Positions 46,201-54,694 are shown, counted from the first letter of the stretch. The stretch: 64,000 nucleotides of DNA from Variovorax paradoxus (GCF_029919115.1 NZ_CP123990.1:5746676-5810675); one strand, 5' to 3'. Notes: generated from the letters alone by a model not told the origin. Translations and numbers: made by a program.

Positions 46201-49161
46201 CTGCAGGGTGGAACAGGGCGTGACCTAATTTCGGGTGGAGCGGGTGCCGATACCATCAAGCTGGATGGGGGGGCGGTCGGTGACGACAGCATATTGTTTG
46301 GTAGAGGCGACGGTCATGACGTGATCCAACCGGGGCCGGATGGTGTCGGCACTCCAGCGAGCACTATTAATCTGGGGCCTGGGCTGACTCTTACTAGTTT
46401 AAAGGTCTATCGGCCAAGCGGCAGCACATTGAGCGATGCATATCTCGTGCTGGATTTCGGTGACGGTGATCAGATCGAAATTCAGTCAGGTGCAGCCGCG
46501 GGCCTCGAGGGCCTCGCCTTCGCAAACGGGACATCATTGAGCATGGAAGCACTGTTGAACATGACGGTTGCCTCCGGGACAAGCGGCGACGATATTGTCA
46601 ACGGCACAGGCTATGTGGATGTGTTAGACGGAGGTGATGGCGCCGACCAGTTGCAGGGCTTTAGCGGCGATGACCAGCTCACCGGTGGTGGCGGACGCGA
46701 CGTATTGATTGGTGGCAAGGGCAACAACACTTACGTGTTTGCTCCCGGCAGCGGCTCGGATCTTCTTCGTCCGACCGAGACCGAACAAGCGATACTGCGA
46801 TTCGATGGCGTCCAAGTATCGGGCCTTCGCACCTCTCTGATTGGCAACGATCTTGTGATCCAGGCCGGTTCCGGTGATCTGGTGCGCATTGAAGGCTATG
46901 CCACTGCGGCAATTGGAACGACGTGGACCGTGGAAGCGGGCGGCCAGAGTCTTTCTCTCCAAGCACTGGTAGCCGCCGCCGCGCCCGTCGAACTCTCGCA
47001 ATCATTGACAGATCGCAAGCAGAGGTTCGTCGATGATCAACTCGTCCAGCTGCAAACCACAGCGCAGTTTTATCAGTATCAGGAATGGGGATCGCCCCTC
47101 GGCGGTGCAGGAGTACCAGCCGCAGTGAGGCAGGTGAGCCGGCAATTGGTGGCTAATGAGACATACCGTCATTCCAGCTATCTGTCCCTGACGCCGTACA
47201 CATACACGATCGGCACCACAACAACCAATCCGGTCTACGCAGAAGCCGATCCAATTCAACCCACGAGTGGCAAGATCATTACTTGGGGCAATCTCCCGAC
47301 ACTCGCGCAGTACTATTCGCCCACAGGTGGCTATTACGAATTGCCAGCTTCCTACGTGCCGGTCTATGGAACTGACGGCAACGGACAGCAAACTCAGCTG
47401 GGGTGGTACGTCGCTAACGAAGCGCCGGTCGCGGCTCCAAGTTCAAGGCTTGTTGGTTGGCAGACTACCTATTCGGAACAGACGATCACTGTCTCTGCGG
47501 GCACGGCGACTCAACTGCTCATTAAGGGTACTGCAGGCGCAGATGAAGTCCGTCCGGAGCCCGGAGCTTGGACGCTTGATACCCTCTTCAGAGGAGTGAT
47601 CGAAACTGGAGCTGGCAATGACCGCATCCTGCTTGCGACAGGGAACACAGATGCCGAGAGCGCTGATCTTGATCGCACCAAGGATTGGGGCAGCGTCCTC
47701 CCCGGTGTCGCTATTGATTACATGGCTGCAAGCTTTCGGCCGCGCGGTCTCGGCGCTTGGATCGATGCCGGCGAGGGCGATGATGAAGTCGTCGGATCGG
47801 ATGCAAACGATGTGATCATCGGCGGGGCGGGAAGTGACGTAATGGACGGCCAGGCAGGCGCTGATACATATTTAATTTCAAGCGGCGGCAACGATGTCGA
47901 TCGCATACGCGACGTGGCAATGTTCGATTGGGGTGACTACAACGACTGGAGAGGCTTCCTGTTCCAAATGTACGGTGGTGATCTCAACAACCCGAACCGT
48001 GACATCGTCGAGTTCGACACGGATATCCAACTTGAAGATCTAAGTTATCGCTGGAACACGGAGCAAGCCAGTACGGGCTATAAGACGCTCGAGCTGTTCC
48101 ACGAAGGGCGGTTGTTCCTGGCAATCGACTACAGCACTGCGCCTGTCCCTCCGGGGCGGGAGGTCTCCCTCGCGGGAGTCGAGCGGTTCCATTTTTCGGG
48201 TGGCCAGATCTTCACAGTCGACGGGCTTCTGGGCGCAATAGCGCTTGAGATCGATAACAGCCCACCCGTCGTCGCTGATCAGATTTTCGATCAGGATGCA
48301 ACCGAGGGGGATGCGTGGACATTTGTAGTCCCCGAAGAAGCATTCCAGGATGCAGACCCAAGCGACACTTTGGAGCTGACTGCAGCTCTGGCGAATGGGG
48401 ATCCGCTGCCTTCCTGGCTGAGCTTTGACGCGGAAACACGTACTTTCAGTGGAATTCCAGCGACCAGTGATGTCGGCAACCTGGGGTTGCGTATCACCGC
48501 AACGGATACCGCGGGTGCCACCGCCAGCCAGGATTTCGAACTCAGCGTTGCTGCGCTATCGGTGAGCGAAACCATCACCGGTACCATCGGCGACGATGAA
48601 CTCTTTACAACTGCCTCTGCCAGGACGCTTCTGGGGCTGAGTGGAGACGACACGCTGCACGGTGGCGAGGGGGACGACGCATTGGATGGTAGTGCAGGAA
48701 GTGACGACTTATTTGGAGCCAATGGCAGCGACACGTTAGATGACGGCACGAACGACGACAACCTGAATGGCGGAGCGGGTAACGATGCCTACTTGCTTGC
48801 ACGCGGTGGAGGTCAGGATTCGATATGGGACTTCGACGTCCAGAGTGCCAATGCGGATGTGGCGATGTTCCGAAGCGATGTAACGCGAGAGCAGTTGTGG
48901 TTCCGGCAGACGGCCACTGACTTGGAGGTGAGCATCGTCGGAACGGACGACAAGTTGATCATCCAAGGTTGGTATGTTGATGGTTCAGCCAATCACATCG
49001 AGCAGTTCAAAACTAGCGACGGCAAAGTGCTGCTGGACAGTCAAGTGCAGAACCTGGTACAGGCGATGGCGAGCTTCACGCCACCACCAGCAGGCCAGAC
49101 GACGCCGCCGCCGGACTATCAGAGCAGCCTGGCAACAGTTATCGCTGCCAATTGGCAGTAA
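43276..49161 (+). CDS. Giant RTX calcium-binding protein 2 (type I secreted)
   Basis: The 1961-residue protein has a unique N-terminal region of about 400 residues (MTVLSALELQTLASKEVQ ...) that contains several hydrophobic helices (GGGPAGDLWDMITLGATGA; SALAGKARTDV) and is typical of large Comamonadaceae RTX proteins. RTX arrays follow near 430-480, 610-680 and 730-980, plus shorter blocks and a Tyr/Pro-rich non-RTX region near 1240-1420. A He_PIG/cadherin-like domain lies near 1660-1760 ([19 protein letters not shown]), and a final RTX stretch leads to the C-terminal block ending YQSSLATVIAANWQ. That tail is nearly the same as in RTX protein 1, implying a shared type I export signal. Toxic versus adhesive function cannot be decided from sequence. 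Confidence 0.88.
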   Translation: MTVLSALELQTLASKEVQAQAGQIGFWQIYEWLADLLVTKGIPGSDPTLIWLRGATEANAGRGTMAELIRTYTETQYQLRYGAAVPSGKMQEASDAVAQNLLDDLLGRNPPWPIGQVPDIDRIGQADATAVGRVLFNADPLDTAAEGQQNSAWAGALLFGPLGNDQTGRLTSTGSSTSGVDSLNDLRDVLYAAVSYAAGLQAAKILWPVQGPDQRGRDTATMTGTIFAYISGGGPAGDLWDMITLGATGAVGKVLKVIGDVGPNAFLDMLMGAVAGKSLIGSTNDASFSGRANTFFGAYGAEMLKVISAELLPTSASALAGKARTDVNARAALGALSIISVQVSSAVASQFNLYDPATGLGITQNWINDRAAFTANLYTKLNGLGGIVNGSENLRFFDAASNTDVLVGAGSFQRKHYLFGGQAADEFSGQGLEDHLYGDAGNDTLKGLGGDDYLQGDAGDDILEGGSGNDILSGGKDTDTYKFSGVWDSDTVIDADGVIEVVGRGRLTGGGTKRISSTTWQSEDGQVTYSVVQVNDSRRDLVIDVKDGENEGSITIQSWSEGKFGISLEGEVDSPPNTTLFNGDFKKAEDTSKAQYVIGADGNYVADGEEVGAADQITGTSGRDRIFGLLGNDALLGRGGDDYIDGGEGADVLMGGLGADTLIGGSGHDMIYGSSSGALYYPVSTYYTPPSPTMTYGFGQGFSWQQQSPGVDEDGFWLRYLTSTVQRDAEIEDEGNFIDAGGGLDWVLAGTGSDVVHGGDDADDIYGLAGRDKLYGDAGADRIFGDGSVVSDQELIRTDATLHGADLIVGGGGNDILIGQGGDDTLYGGNDDDKVYGDDRNTDDTPIAIHGKDYLDGGAGIDQLWGGGEDDTLFGGTENDKLWGDDETDVKLVGAAHGDDRLDGEAGDDELVGGGKDDVLYGGADNDKLWGDAKSPGALAIEFQGNDFLDGQEGNDDLYGGGGNDQLYGGSGADVLQGGTGRDLISGGAGADTIKLDGGAVGDDSILFGRGDGHDVIQPGPDGVGTPASTINLGPGLTLTSLKVYRPSGSTLSDAYLVLDFGDGDQIEIQSGAAAGLEGLAFANGTSLSMEALLNMTVASGTSGDDIVNGTGYVDVLDGGDGADQLQGFSGDDQLTGGGGRDVLIGGKGNNTYVFAPGSGSDLLRPTETEQAILRFDGVQVSGLRTSLIGNDLVIQAGSGDLVRIEGYATAAIGTTWTVEAGGQSLSLQALVAAAAPVELSQSLTDRKQRFVDDQLVQLQTTAQFYQYQEWGSPLGGAGVPAAVRQVSRQLVANETYRHSSYLSLTPYTYTIGTTTTNPVYAEADPIQPTSGKIITWGNLPTLAQYYSPTGGYYELPASYVPVYGTDGNGQQTQLGWYVANEAPVAAPSSRLVGWQTTYSEQTITVSAGTATQLLIKGTAGADEVRPEPGAWTLDTLFRGVIETGAGNDRILLATGNTDAESADLDRTKDWGSVLPGVAIDYMAASFRPRGLGAWIDAGEGDDEVVGSDANDVIIGGAGSDVMDGQAGADTYLISSGGNDVDRIRDVAMFDWGDYNDWRGFLFQMYGGDLNNPNRDIVEFDTDIQLEDLSYRWNTEQASTGYKTLELFHEGRLFLAIDYSTAPVPPGREVSLAGVERFHFSGGQIFTVDGLLGAIALEIDNSPPVVADQIFDQDATEGDAWTFVVPEEAFQDADPSDTLELTAALANGDPLPSWLSFDAETRTFSGIPATSDVGNLGLRITATDTAGATASQDFELSVAALSVSETITGTIGDDELFTTASARTLLGLSGDDTLHGGEGDDALDGSAGSDDLFGANGSDTLDDGTNDDNLNGGAGNDAYLLARGGGQDSIWDFDVQSANADVAMFRSDVTREQLWFRQTATDLEVSIVGTDDKLIIQGWYVDGSANHIEQFKTSDGKVLLDSQVQNLVQAMASFTPPPAGQTTPPPDYQSSLATVIAANWQ
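45675..46200 (+). repeat. Tandem ~46-residue super-repeats in RTX protein 2
   Basis: Four units of the type HGxDxLxGGxGxDxLxGGGxDDxLYGGxxNDKxWGDD lie in tandem and resemble the units of RTX protein 1. Confidence 0.75.
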
Positions 49162-49248
49162 GACTCCCGACGCGTTCACTGCCATGAATTCACGTGGATG
49201 GCAGCGCGTCGCTCTATGGAAGCGTAGCTCTGCAACAAAGCACGACCG

Positions 49249-50469
49249 ATGAACCCGCGCCGCATTCTCTTGGCGTGGGAGCACGGTCGGAATTTGGGCC
49301 ATCTGGTTCGACTCTCCGAGATCGCGATGCAGATCAAGGCGAGGGATACGGAGGTGGTCTGGGCTTTACCCCCACCAGAACTAGATCACCCACTCGTGAA
49401 GCGAGTGGGTGGGCTGCGTTACGCAATGCCCCTCGCTCGGGAGGGGGGGGCGCTGGACATCAGGCCGAATCAGGCGCGCCTCCATTCGTTCGCGGATGTT
49501 CTCCTCTCCCTGGGATTTTCAGACGTCTCTCTCGTCGAGCACAGGGTATCGAGATGGCTGAAGTTGTTCGAGGCAGTAAGACCTCACGCATTGCTGTGTG
49601 ACTACGCCCCGGCGGCGCAGATCGCCGCATGCTTGGCTGAGCTCCCTGCGATGCAGATCACGAACGGATTCGATGCGCCGCCCGCGGATTTTCCATTGTT
49701 TGAGTCGTCCATTCGGGGACCCTACATCGAACGTGCGCGAGCGAAGAGCATCGAGCAGTTTTCTGAAACTATTCAGCGCATCGGCCACATCCACAAAATG
49801 CCCGGCCTTGATCTCGGGAGGTTCATGTCGTGGCCACGGCGAATGCTGGACATCATTCCCGAAGTGAATCCCTATGGGCCGATTGATGCTGTGGGAACTT
49901 ACGTCGGTCCTTTCATAGGAAGCGATAACGTGCACTTGCCTCAATGGCCTGCATCGGGGGAGGCGAGCCCGAAGAGGGTATTTGCTTATCTGCGCGGAGA
50001 CGAGCGACTGGTGGATGTTCTACTCAAGGCACTTTCGTCTGCTGGAGCCGCCGTATGCTGCGTCTGGCCCGAGGCATCCGATGGGCTGCTGCAAAATTAC
50101 AAAGGCACAAAGGTCCATCTCACGCGTCAGCCCGTCGATTTAAGCGCTAGCCTGCATGGCGCGGACGCGGTGGTGAACTATGGTTCATCGTCCGTGCTGT
50201 GCTCAGTGCTACTGGCAGGCAAGCCTCAACTGATGGTTCCCATGGACGTGGAGAAGTTGATGTTCGCCCGCCGTGTGGAGAGTCAGGGCGCAGGTGTCGT
50301 TTGGCAGACCAATGGCCAGAGACTGGAAGGATTGGTCGACAGGCTCTTGAATGACGCCTTGCTCGCGCAAAGCGCGCGCGCTGTCGCGGAGCGCAACTCT
50401 GCTGCGACACTGAAAAACGCACGATCGACGATGATTGACGCTCTTTGTCGAATTCCACCGGCCTTTTAG
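49249..50469 (+). CDS. Glycosyltransferase, GT-B (MurG/UGT-like) fold
   Basis: The 406-residue protein starts RRILLAWEHGRNLGHLVRL, the N-terminal acceptor domain of nucleotide-diphospho-sugar glycosyltransferases. Its C-terminal half has HGADAVVNYGSSSVLCSVLL and GKPQLMVPMDVEKLMFARR, the donor-binding part; the usual HGG is replaced by NYGS. No signal peptide or membrane segment is present. It begins 87 bp after the RTX gene on the same strand and may glycosylate a cell-surface partner (inference). A 10-bp perfect hairpin (CACCCACTCG, 5-nt loop) lies inside the coding sequence at 49387-49411. Confidence 0.8.
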   Translation: MNPRRILLAWEHGRNLGHLVRLSEIAMQIKARDTEVVWALPPPELDHPLVKRVGGLRYAMPLAREGGALDIRPNQARLHSFADVLLSLGFSDVSLVEHRVSRWLKLFEAVRPHALLCDYAPAAQIAACLAELPAMQITNGFDAPPADFPLFESSIRGPYIERARAKSIEQFSETIQRIGHIHKMPGLDLGRFMSWPRRMLDIIPEVNPYGPIDAVGTYVGPFIGSDNVHLPQWPASGEASPKRVFAYLRGDERLVDVLLKALSSAGAAVCCVWPEASDGLLQNYKGTKVHLTRQPVDLSASLHGADAVVNYGSSSVLCSVLLAGKPQLMVPMDVEKLMFARRVESQGAGVVWQTNGQRLEGLVDRLLNDALLAQSARAVAERNSAATLKNARSTMIDALCRIPPAF

Positions 50470-50552
50470 GCCACGTTGAATGTGGCGCCTTGCGGGCTAG
50501 GCGGTCGCGAAGCCGTCAATGCTTCGGGAAAAAATCATAAATCACTGGTCGG

Positions 50553-50753
50553 TGTTGATTGCCACCGAAATTTGACCCGGCTAACGCACTAATTTCCGTC
50601 TAAGACTGACCCACGTAAAACTCTACCCTGCTCATTTTTTGAGGCAGGGGATCCTAGGAGTGATAGACGTGGCGACATTGAGTGTCATCAGACGCTGGCC
50701 CCTCCGCGAGCAGATGTCCATTCGCGAGATAGCCAGGCGTACAAGCCTGTCTC
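50553..50753 (+). pseudogene. IS21-family left end and start of istA (interrupted by IS66)
   Basis: The end-like sequence TGTTGATTGCCACCG is followed by a GTG start at 50670 and VATLSVIRRWPLREQMSIRE, the IstA N-terminus, up to RRTSLS. The gene is cut at the IS66 insertion point; the continuation lies at 53864-54020. Confidence 0.8.
50746..50753. repeat. Target-site duplication of IS66 (left copy)
   Basis: CCTGTCTC, repeated exactly at 53864-53871. Removing the element and one copy restores the IstA reading frame from RRTSLS to RNTVKKYLRAGEEAP. Confidence 0.95.
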
Positions 50754-50809
50754 GTAAGCGCGGCCTCAAGGCCCTCTTGACGCCGGCTACTTGAAGCGCC
50801 CGACGATGC

Positions 50810-51337
50810 TCAGACGTCGAGCACGCGTCGCAGAATGTGGAACGGCACCCGCCACGTCCCACCATTGCTGGTTCCCAGGGTGGCGGTGCGCTGGTTGATG
50901 CGCACGATCACGCCGGTGATGTTTCGACCGTCTCGGTCATCGAAGGAGACGGTGTCGCCTCGTTGGAACTCGCGAGCTGGGGCTGGCGCGCTGACCGGTT
51001 CCGGGGGCGGCTCATAGGGAGCTTGCTCATCGCGACGTTCTGCACCGTGATAGCCCTGCATCGCCAGGCACGGGATCTTCCAAGTTCGCTTGGTGCCTTC
51101 CTCCAGCACCGTCGCCTGCGTGTCCCTCATGGCGATGATCTTGCCGCGGCGCATCTGGCCATCGCGGAAGTCGACGAACTGCACAGGCTGGCCCAGATGG
51201 AGGTTCGCACGAGCGGCAATGCCACGGCGTGGGTCGGCCAGCATGCCCTCGATCAACGCCTTGAGTTGGTAGAGCTGCAGGCTGCTCGCGCGCTCGAGGG
51301 CTTCCATCATCCGCGGGTCGGTGCCTTGCGAGTTCAC
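50810..51337 (-). CDS. IS66 passenger protein with duplicated SH3/KOW-like module
   Basis: The 175-residue protein lies inside the IS66 element downstream of tnpC. GTG 51337 is preceded by GGAAGAGG and overlaps nothing essential of tnpC (stop at 51372). After a helical N-terminus (MMEALERASSLQLYQLKALI), two similar modules follow: residues about 48-93 (GQPVQFVDFRDGQMRRGKII ... TWKIP) and about 125-170 (GDTVSFDDRDGRNITGVIV ... TWRVP). They are joined by a Pro-rich linker. This looks like a tandem small beta-barrel that could bind nucleic acid. I do not recognise a named family. Co-transfer with IS66 suggests a role in transposition or its regulation (inference). Confidence 0.65.
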   Translation of the reverse strand: MNSQGTDPRMMEALERASSLQLYQLKALIEGMLADPRRGIAARANLHLGQPVQFVDFRDGQMRRGKIIAMRDTQATVLEEGTKRTWKIPCLAMQGYHGAERRDEQAPYEPPPEPVSAPAPAREFQRGDTVSFDDRDGRNITGVIVRINQRTATLGTSNGGTWRVPFHILRRVLDV

Positions 51338-51371
51338 TGCCTCTTCCTTCGTCTCAGCCTGCTTGTGTGGC

Positions 51372-52952
51372 TCAGGCCGCCAGTCGTTGCTCAACGTGTT
51401 GCCCGCCAATGTTCCACGGCAGCAACTCGTCGATGCGGTTGATGGGATGGTCGGCAATTCGGTCGAGCACGTCGCGCAGGTACGCCTGCGGATCGAGCCC
51501 GTTCAGCTTGGCCGACTCCACCAGACTGTAGATCGCCGCGGCCCGCTCGCCGCCTGCGTCCGAGCCCATGAAGAGATAGTTCGATCTTCCCAGGGCCACG
51601 CCACGCAGGGCACGCTCCGCCGCGTTGTTGTCGATCTCGATGCGGCCATCGTCACGGTAGCGGGTCAGCGATGTCCAGCGCGAGAGCGAATAGCCGATCG
51701 CCTTGGCGAGCTCCGACTTCGTCGACACCTTGCCCAGCATGCTCGTGAGCCAGGCACGCAGGTCTTCCAGCAACGGCCCGGCGCAGGCTTGCCGCACCTG
51801 GCGTCTCACATCGGGCGGCTGCCCTCGGATCTGGGCTTCGATTGCGTACAGCGCCGCAATGCGCTGCAGCGCCTGCTCGGCAATCGAGCCCGGCACGAAG
51901 CCCTGGCTCTCATGCAGGTCCCAGAACGGTCGACGCGCATGAGCCCAGCACGATGCTTCGACGACGCGCCCGCCCGCGTAAATCTTGCCGTACCCGCCAT
52001 AGGCATCGGCTTGGAGGATGCCGCTGTAGTTCGCAAGGTGTGCCTGCGGGTGTTCGCCCTTGCGGTTGGGCGAGTAGCGATACCAAGCCGCAGGAGGTTC
52101 TGCGTTTGCGGCCGGCCGGTCGTCGCGCACGTACACCCACAGCCGGCCGGTCTTGGTGCGGCCGCGACCAGGATCGAGCACGGCCACCGGTGTGTCATCG
52201 GCGTGCACCTTCTCGCCGGCCAGCACGTAGCGACCGAGCGCGGCAACCAGCGGGTCGAACAGCTTCTCGCTCTGGCCCACCCAGCCCGACATGGTCGAAG
52301 GATCGATGACGACGCCGTCGCGGCCATAGATGCGGCTCAGGCGATGCAAAGGGATGTGGTCGCAGTACTTGGACACCAGCACGTTGGCCAGCAGCCCTGG
52401 GCCGGCCACGCCGCGGGCGATCGGCCGGCTGGGCGCCAGCGCCTGGAAGATCGCTTCGCAAGCGACGCAGGCCATCTTGGGCCGCACGTGCCGGATCACC
52501 TTGAAGCGCGAGGGCACGTACTCCAGCTGCTCGGAGACGTCGTGCCCGATCAGACGTAGGCGACCGCCGCAAGCGGCGCAGCCGCAAGGCTGACCACCTG
52601 CGTCGTGGTGCGCGGAGGTTGCCTCCGGTCGATAGACCTGGCTCTCGCGCGGCAGGTGGGCGGGGAGCTTGCGATCGATCTGCGGTGCGTTGGCTGCATC
52701 GGGCGCGGCCGACTCGATCGGCGCCGGGCGTTCATACAGTGGTTCGTCTTCCAGAAGAGCGATTTGCGGGTCATCGAGCTGCTCGCTGGACGATCCGAAG
52801 CGGGCGCGAAGGCTGCGCAGCAACTGCAGCTTGAGCTTGTCGACCATCAGCTTGAGGAGCACCACTTCGGCGTCTCTCTCCTCGACCACTCGCAGCAAAC
52901 CTTCAACGGTGTGAGGTGTGGTGGGGTCGTTGCTCGGCGTCGTCACGCCCAC
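51372..52952 (-). CDS. tnpC: IS66 family transposase (TnpC)
   Basis: The 526-residue protein has the full IS66 transposase layout: an N-terminal leucine-zipper-like helix (VEERDAEVVLLKLMVDKLKL), a zinc ribbon (CGCAACGG ... CVACEAIF) and a DDE domain with HADDTPVAVLDPG, ILQADAYGGYG and IDNNAAERALRG. A C-terminal IS66_C segment (NRIDELLPWNI) closes it. It uses GTG 52952. The gene is intact, of normal length, and lies downstream of tnpA and tnpB. Confidence 0.95.
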   Translation of the reverse strand: MGVTTPSNDPTTPHTVEGLLRVVEERDAEVVLLKLMVDKLKLQLLRSLRARFGSSSEQLDDPQIALLEDEPLYERPAPIESAAPDAANAPQIDRKLPAHLPRESQVYRPEATSAHHDAGGQPCGCAACGGRLRLIGHDVSEQLEYVPSRFKVIRHVRPKMACVACEAIFQALAPSRPIARGVAGPGLLANVLVSKYCDHIPLHRLSRIYGRDGVVIDPSTMSGWVGQSEKLFDPLVAALGRYVLAGEKVHADDTPVAVLDPGRGRTKTGRLWVYVRDDRPAANAEPPAAWYRYSPNRKGEHPQAHLANYSGILQADAYGGYGKIYAGGRVVEASCWAHARRPFWDLHESQGFVPGSIAEQALQRIAALYAIEAQIRGQPPDVRRQVRQACAGPLLEDLRAWLTSMLGKVSTKSELAKAIGYSLSRWTSLTRYRDDGRIEIDNNAAERALRGVALGRSNYLFMGSDAGGERAAAIYSLVESAKLNGLDPQAYLRDVLDRIADHPINRIDELLPWNIGGQHVEQRLAA

Positions 52953-53028
52953 TACTGTGCCCGGCCCTCGGCACGTCGAACATCGGTGCTACACCGGAGG
53001 ATTCTTCATACAGTGGTGGCGCAGTTGA

Positions 53029-53376
53029 TCAGGCTGCAAGCAACGGCTCATGCGTGCGCACCGGCATGCGCCAGTCGATGCCTTCCAGCAGCATCGAGAG
53101 TTGCGCCGGCGTGAGCGAGACGCTGCCGGACGTGGCCTGCGGCCAGACGAAGCGGCCGCGCTCGAGACGCTTGGCCAGGAGCATCAGTCCCTGGCCGTCG
53201 AACCACAGGACCTTCAGGATGTCGCCGCGCTTGCCGCGGAAGACAAAGACGTGGCCGCAGAACGGATTGGCCGCGAGCGCCGTCTGCACCATGGCGGCCA
53301 GACCATCGAAGCCCTTCCTCATGTCGGTGTGGCCGGCCACGATCCACACGCGTGTGTTCGAGGGAAGACCAATCAC
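53029..53376 (-). CDS. tnpB: IS66 Orf2 accessory protein (TnpB)
   Basis: The 115-residue protein begins at GTG 53376 with VIGLPSNTRVWIVAG and continues HTDMRKGFDGLAAMVQ, FVFRGKRGDILKVLWFDGQG and RLERGRFVWPQ, all hallmarks of IS66 Orf2. It overlaps the tnpA stop by 4 bp. Its biochemical role is unclear but it is needed for IS66 transposition. Confidence 0.95.
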   Translation of the reverse strand: MIGLPSNTRVWIVAGHTDMRKGFDGLAAMVQTALAANPFCGHVFVFRGKRGDILKVLWFDGQGLMLLAKRLERGRFVWPQATSGSVSLTPAQLSMLLEGIDWRMPVRTHEPLLAA

Positions 53377-53759
53377 GCGATAGCACCGAGCAGGCGCAGC
53401 ACGCAACGCACGCTGGTCTCGTCGACGGCTCCGCGCAGACGAACACGTGTGGCACCCACGTCGATCTCGATCACGCCGCTCGAAGGGCGCGGCGCAACGG
53501 CCTTGTTGGTCTGGGCTGCAGGCTCCATCTGCACCGTAACCGGCAAGAGCGTGGCCGGCGCAGTGCCCTTGACTACTGGAGCTTGCGCGCGCAAGCGAAG
53601 CCGACGCCAGTTGAACAAGAGGTTCGCATTGATACCATGCTCCTGCGCGATGGCAGCGACTGACGCGCCAGGTTCCAGGCTGCGCTCGACCAATTCCTGC
53701 TTCAGCTCTTCGCTGTGCCTGCGTCGGGTGTCCTTGCCCGAAATGACTCGCTTGTTCAT
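53373..53759 (-). CDS. tnpA: IS66 TnpA (helix-turn-helix accessory protein)
   Basis: The 128-residue protein begins with a transposase_8-like HTH region (RRRHSEELKQELVERSLEPG, then SVAAIAQEHGINANLLFNW). A basic stretch (RRLRLRAQ) and a variable C-terminus follow. It is the first gene of the IS66 set, starting at ATG 53759 just inside the right inverted repeat. Confidence 0.93.
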   Translation of the reverse strand: MNKRVISGKDTRRRHSEELKQELVERSLEPGASVAAIAQEHGINANLLFNWRRLRLRAQAPVVKGTAPATLLPVTVQMEPAAQTNKAVAPRPSSGVIEIDVGATRVRLRGAVDETSVRCVLRLLGAIA

Positions 53760-53863
53760 GTGTGCACGTACCGGTTAAATGCACACATCCAAGTGTGAGC
53801 ACGATCAGGCGATCCTGCTCATGCCCGCGTCGTCTCGCCAGAGGGCCTTGAGGCCACGCTTAC

Positions 53864-54020
53864 CCTGTCTCGCAACACCGTAAAGAAGTACCTGCGAGCC
53901 GGCGAAGAAGCGCCGCGCTACGCCAAGCGAGCGAGCTCAAGCAAGCTCGACCCCTATGCCGACAAGCTCGCGACTTGGCTCGCGATCGAGGCCACCAAAT
54001 CGCGGAAACAGCGGCGCAAT
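53864..54020 (+). pseudogene. IS21 istA continuation, truncated
   Basis: After the second target copy, the IstA frame resumes as SLSRNTVKKYLRAGEEAPRY and ends RKQRRNLRQ. There it joins unrelated sequence, so the rest of istA and istB are missing. Confidence 0.8.
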
Positions 54021-54051
54021 CTGCGGCAGATTCACACAGGGTCAGTACCCG

Positions 54052-54333
54052 ATGGAAATCTCGGGGCAGAGATCGGCGAAATTCAACACTCAGGCTCTTC
54101 CTGAGCTTGAAGGTGTACTGATCGACGCCAAGGATGTTGTTTCAGTTGAATTTGTTAAACCACCACAGGAGCCAAACCATGTCAAAGCGCCGACGCCCCG
54201 CCCCCCGGTTCCGCCACCCCGTCCCCGAACAGTTCCAGGGATGGGAAAGGATCAGGCGAATGTGAATCCACCGGCGAGCTACTCGAAGCCTCCGATGCCT
54301 CCTGCGCCACCGACAAAAAAAGACAAACTTTGA
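54052..54333 (+). CDS. Proline-rich hypothetical protein
   Basis: The 93-residue protein begins MEISGQRSAKFNTQALPELE and ends in a Pro/Lys-rich tail (PRPPVPPPRPRTVPGMG; PPMPPAPPTKKDKL). No signal peptide is seen. The start lies just past the IS21 truncation, so the gene may have lost upstream coding sequence. It overlaps the next small gene by 4 bp. No family is recognised. Confidence 0.45.
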   Translation: MEISGQRSAKFNTQALPELEGVLIDAKDVVSVEFVKPPQEPNHVKAPTPRPPVPPPRPRTVPGMGKDQANVNPPASYSKPPMPPAPPTKKDKL

Positions 54334-54584
54334 TTGGTTCATCGGTGCCCCTTATCGCCTTTCACCACTATCGCACCGAGCCACTGACCATTAGGGGAGA
54401 GGCGTATACCGTCCACTTCTTCAACAATGGAGATGAACACATGGTGTTCCTGGTGAAAGACGACACCACGAAAACTTATGTCGGTCGCTTTGACCCAGAC
54501 AGTGCGGGTGACTGCAAGAAAATGAACGCCGAGGATTTGTCCGACCTTATGCTCCGCATCCTAATCGGCGACGCCGCTAAGTAG
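54330..54584 (+). CDS. Small hypothetical protein
   Basis: The 84-residue protein begins at a TTG overlapping the upstream gene. It has a beta-rich middle (LTIRGEAYTVHFFNNGDEH) and a charged helix at the end (MNAEDLSDLMLRILIGDAA). No domain is recognised. Low GC relative to the surroundings suggests acquired DNA. Confidence 0.45.
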   Translation: MIGSSVPLIAFHHYRTEPLTIRGEAYTVHFFNNGDEHMVFLVKDDTTKTYVGRFDPDSAGDCKKMNAEDLSDLMLRILIGDAAK

Positions 54585-54694
54585 CACCTCACTGCCCGAC
54601 TCCCGCCCGCATCTGGAGAGCCAGACGCTTTGCGCGTGCTGTCGTTTTGACCTGCTCGTTCTTTCCCGTGAGCAGATTGCTGAACCACCGGGCG

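Larger units (their letters stand above)
50754..53863. mobile_element. Complete IS66-family element with 8-bp target duplication
   Basis: Inverted ends GTAAGCGCGGCCTCAAGGCC (left) and GTAAGCGTGGCCTCAAGGCC (right, reverse complement) differ at one position in 20. The flanks both read CCTGTCTC (50746-50753 and 53864-53871), the 8-bp duplication characteristic of IS66. It holds tnpA, tnpB, tnpC and a passenger gene, all on the reverse strand, total about 3.1 kb. Confidence 0.95.
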
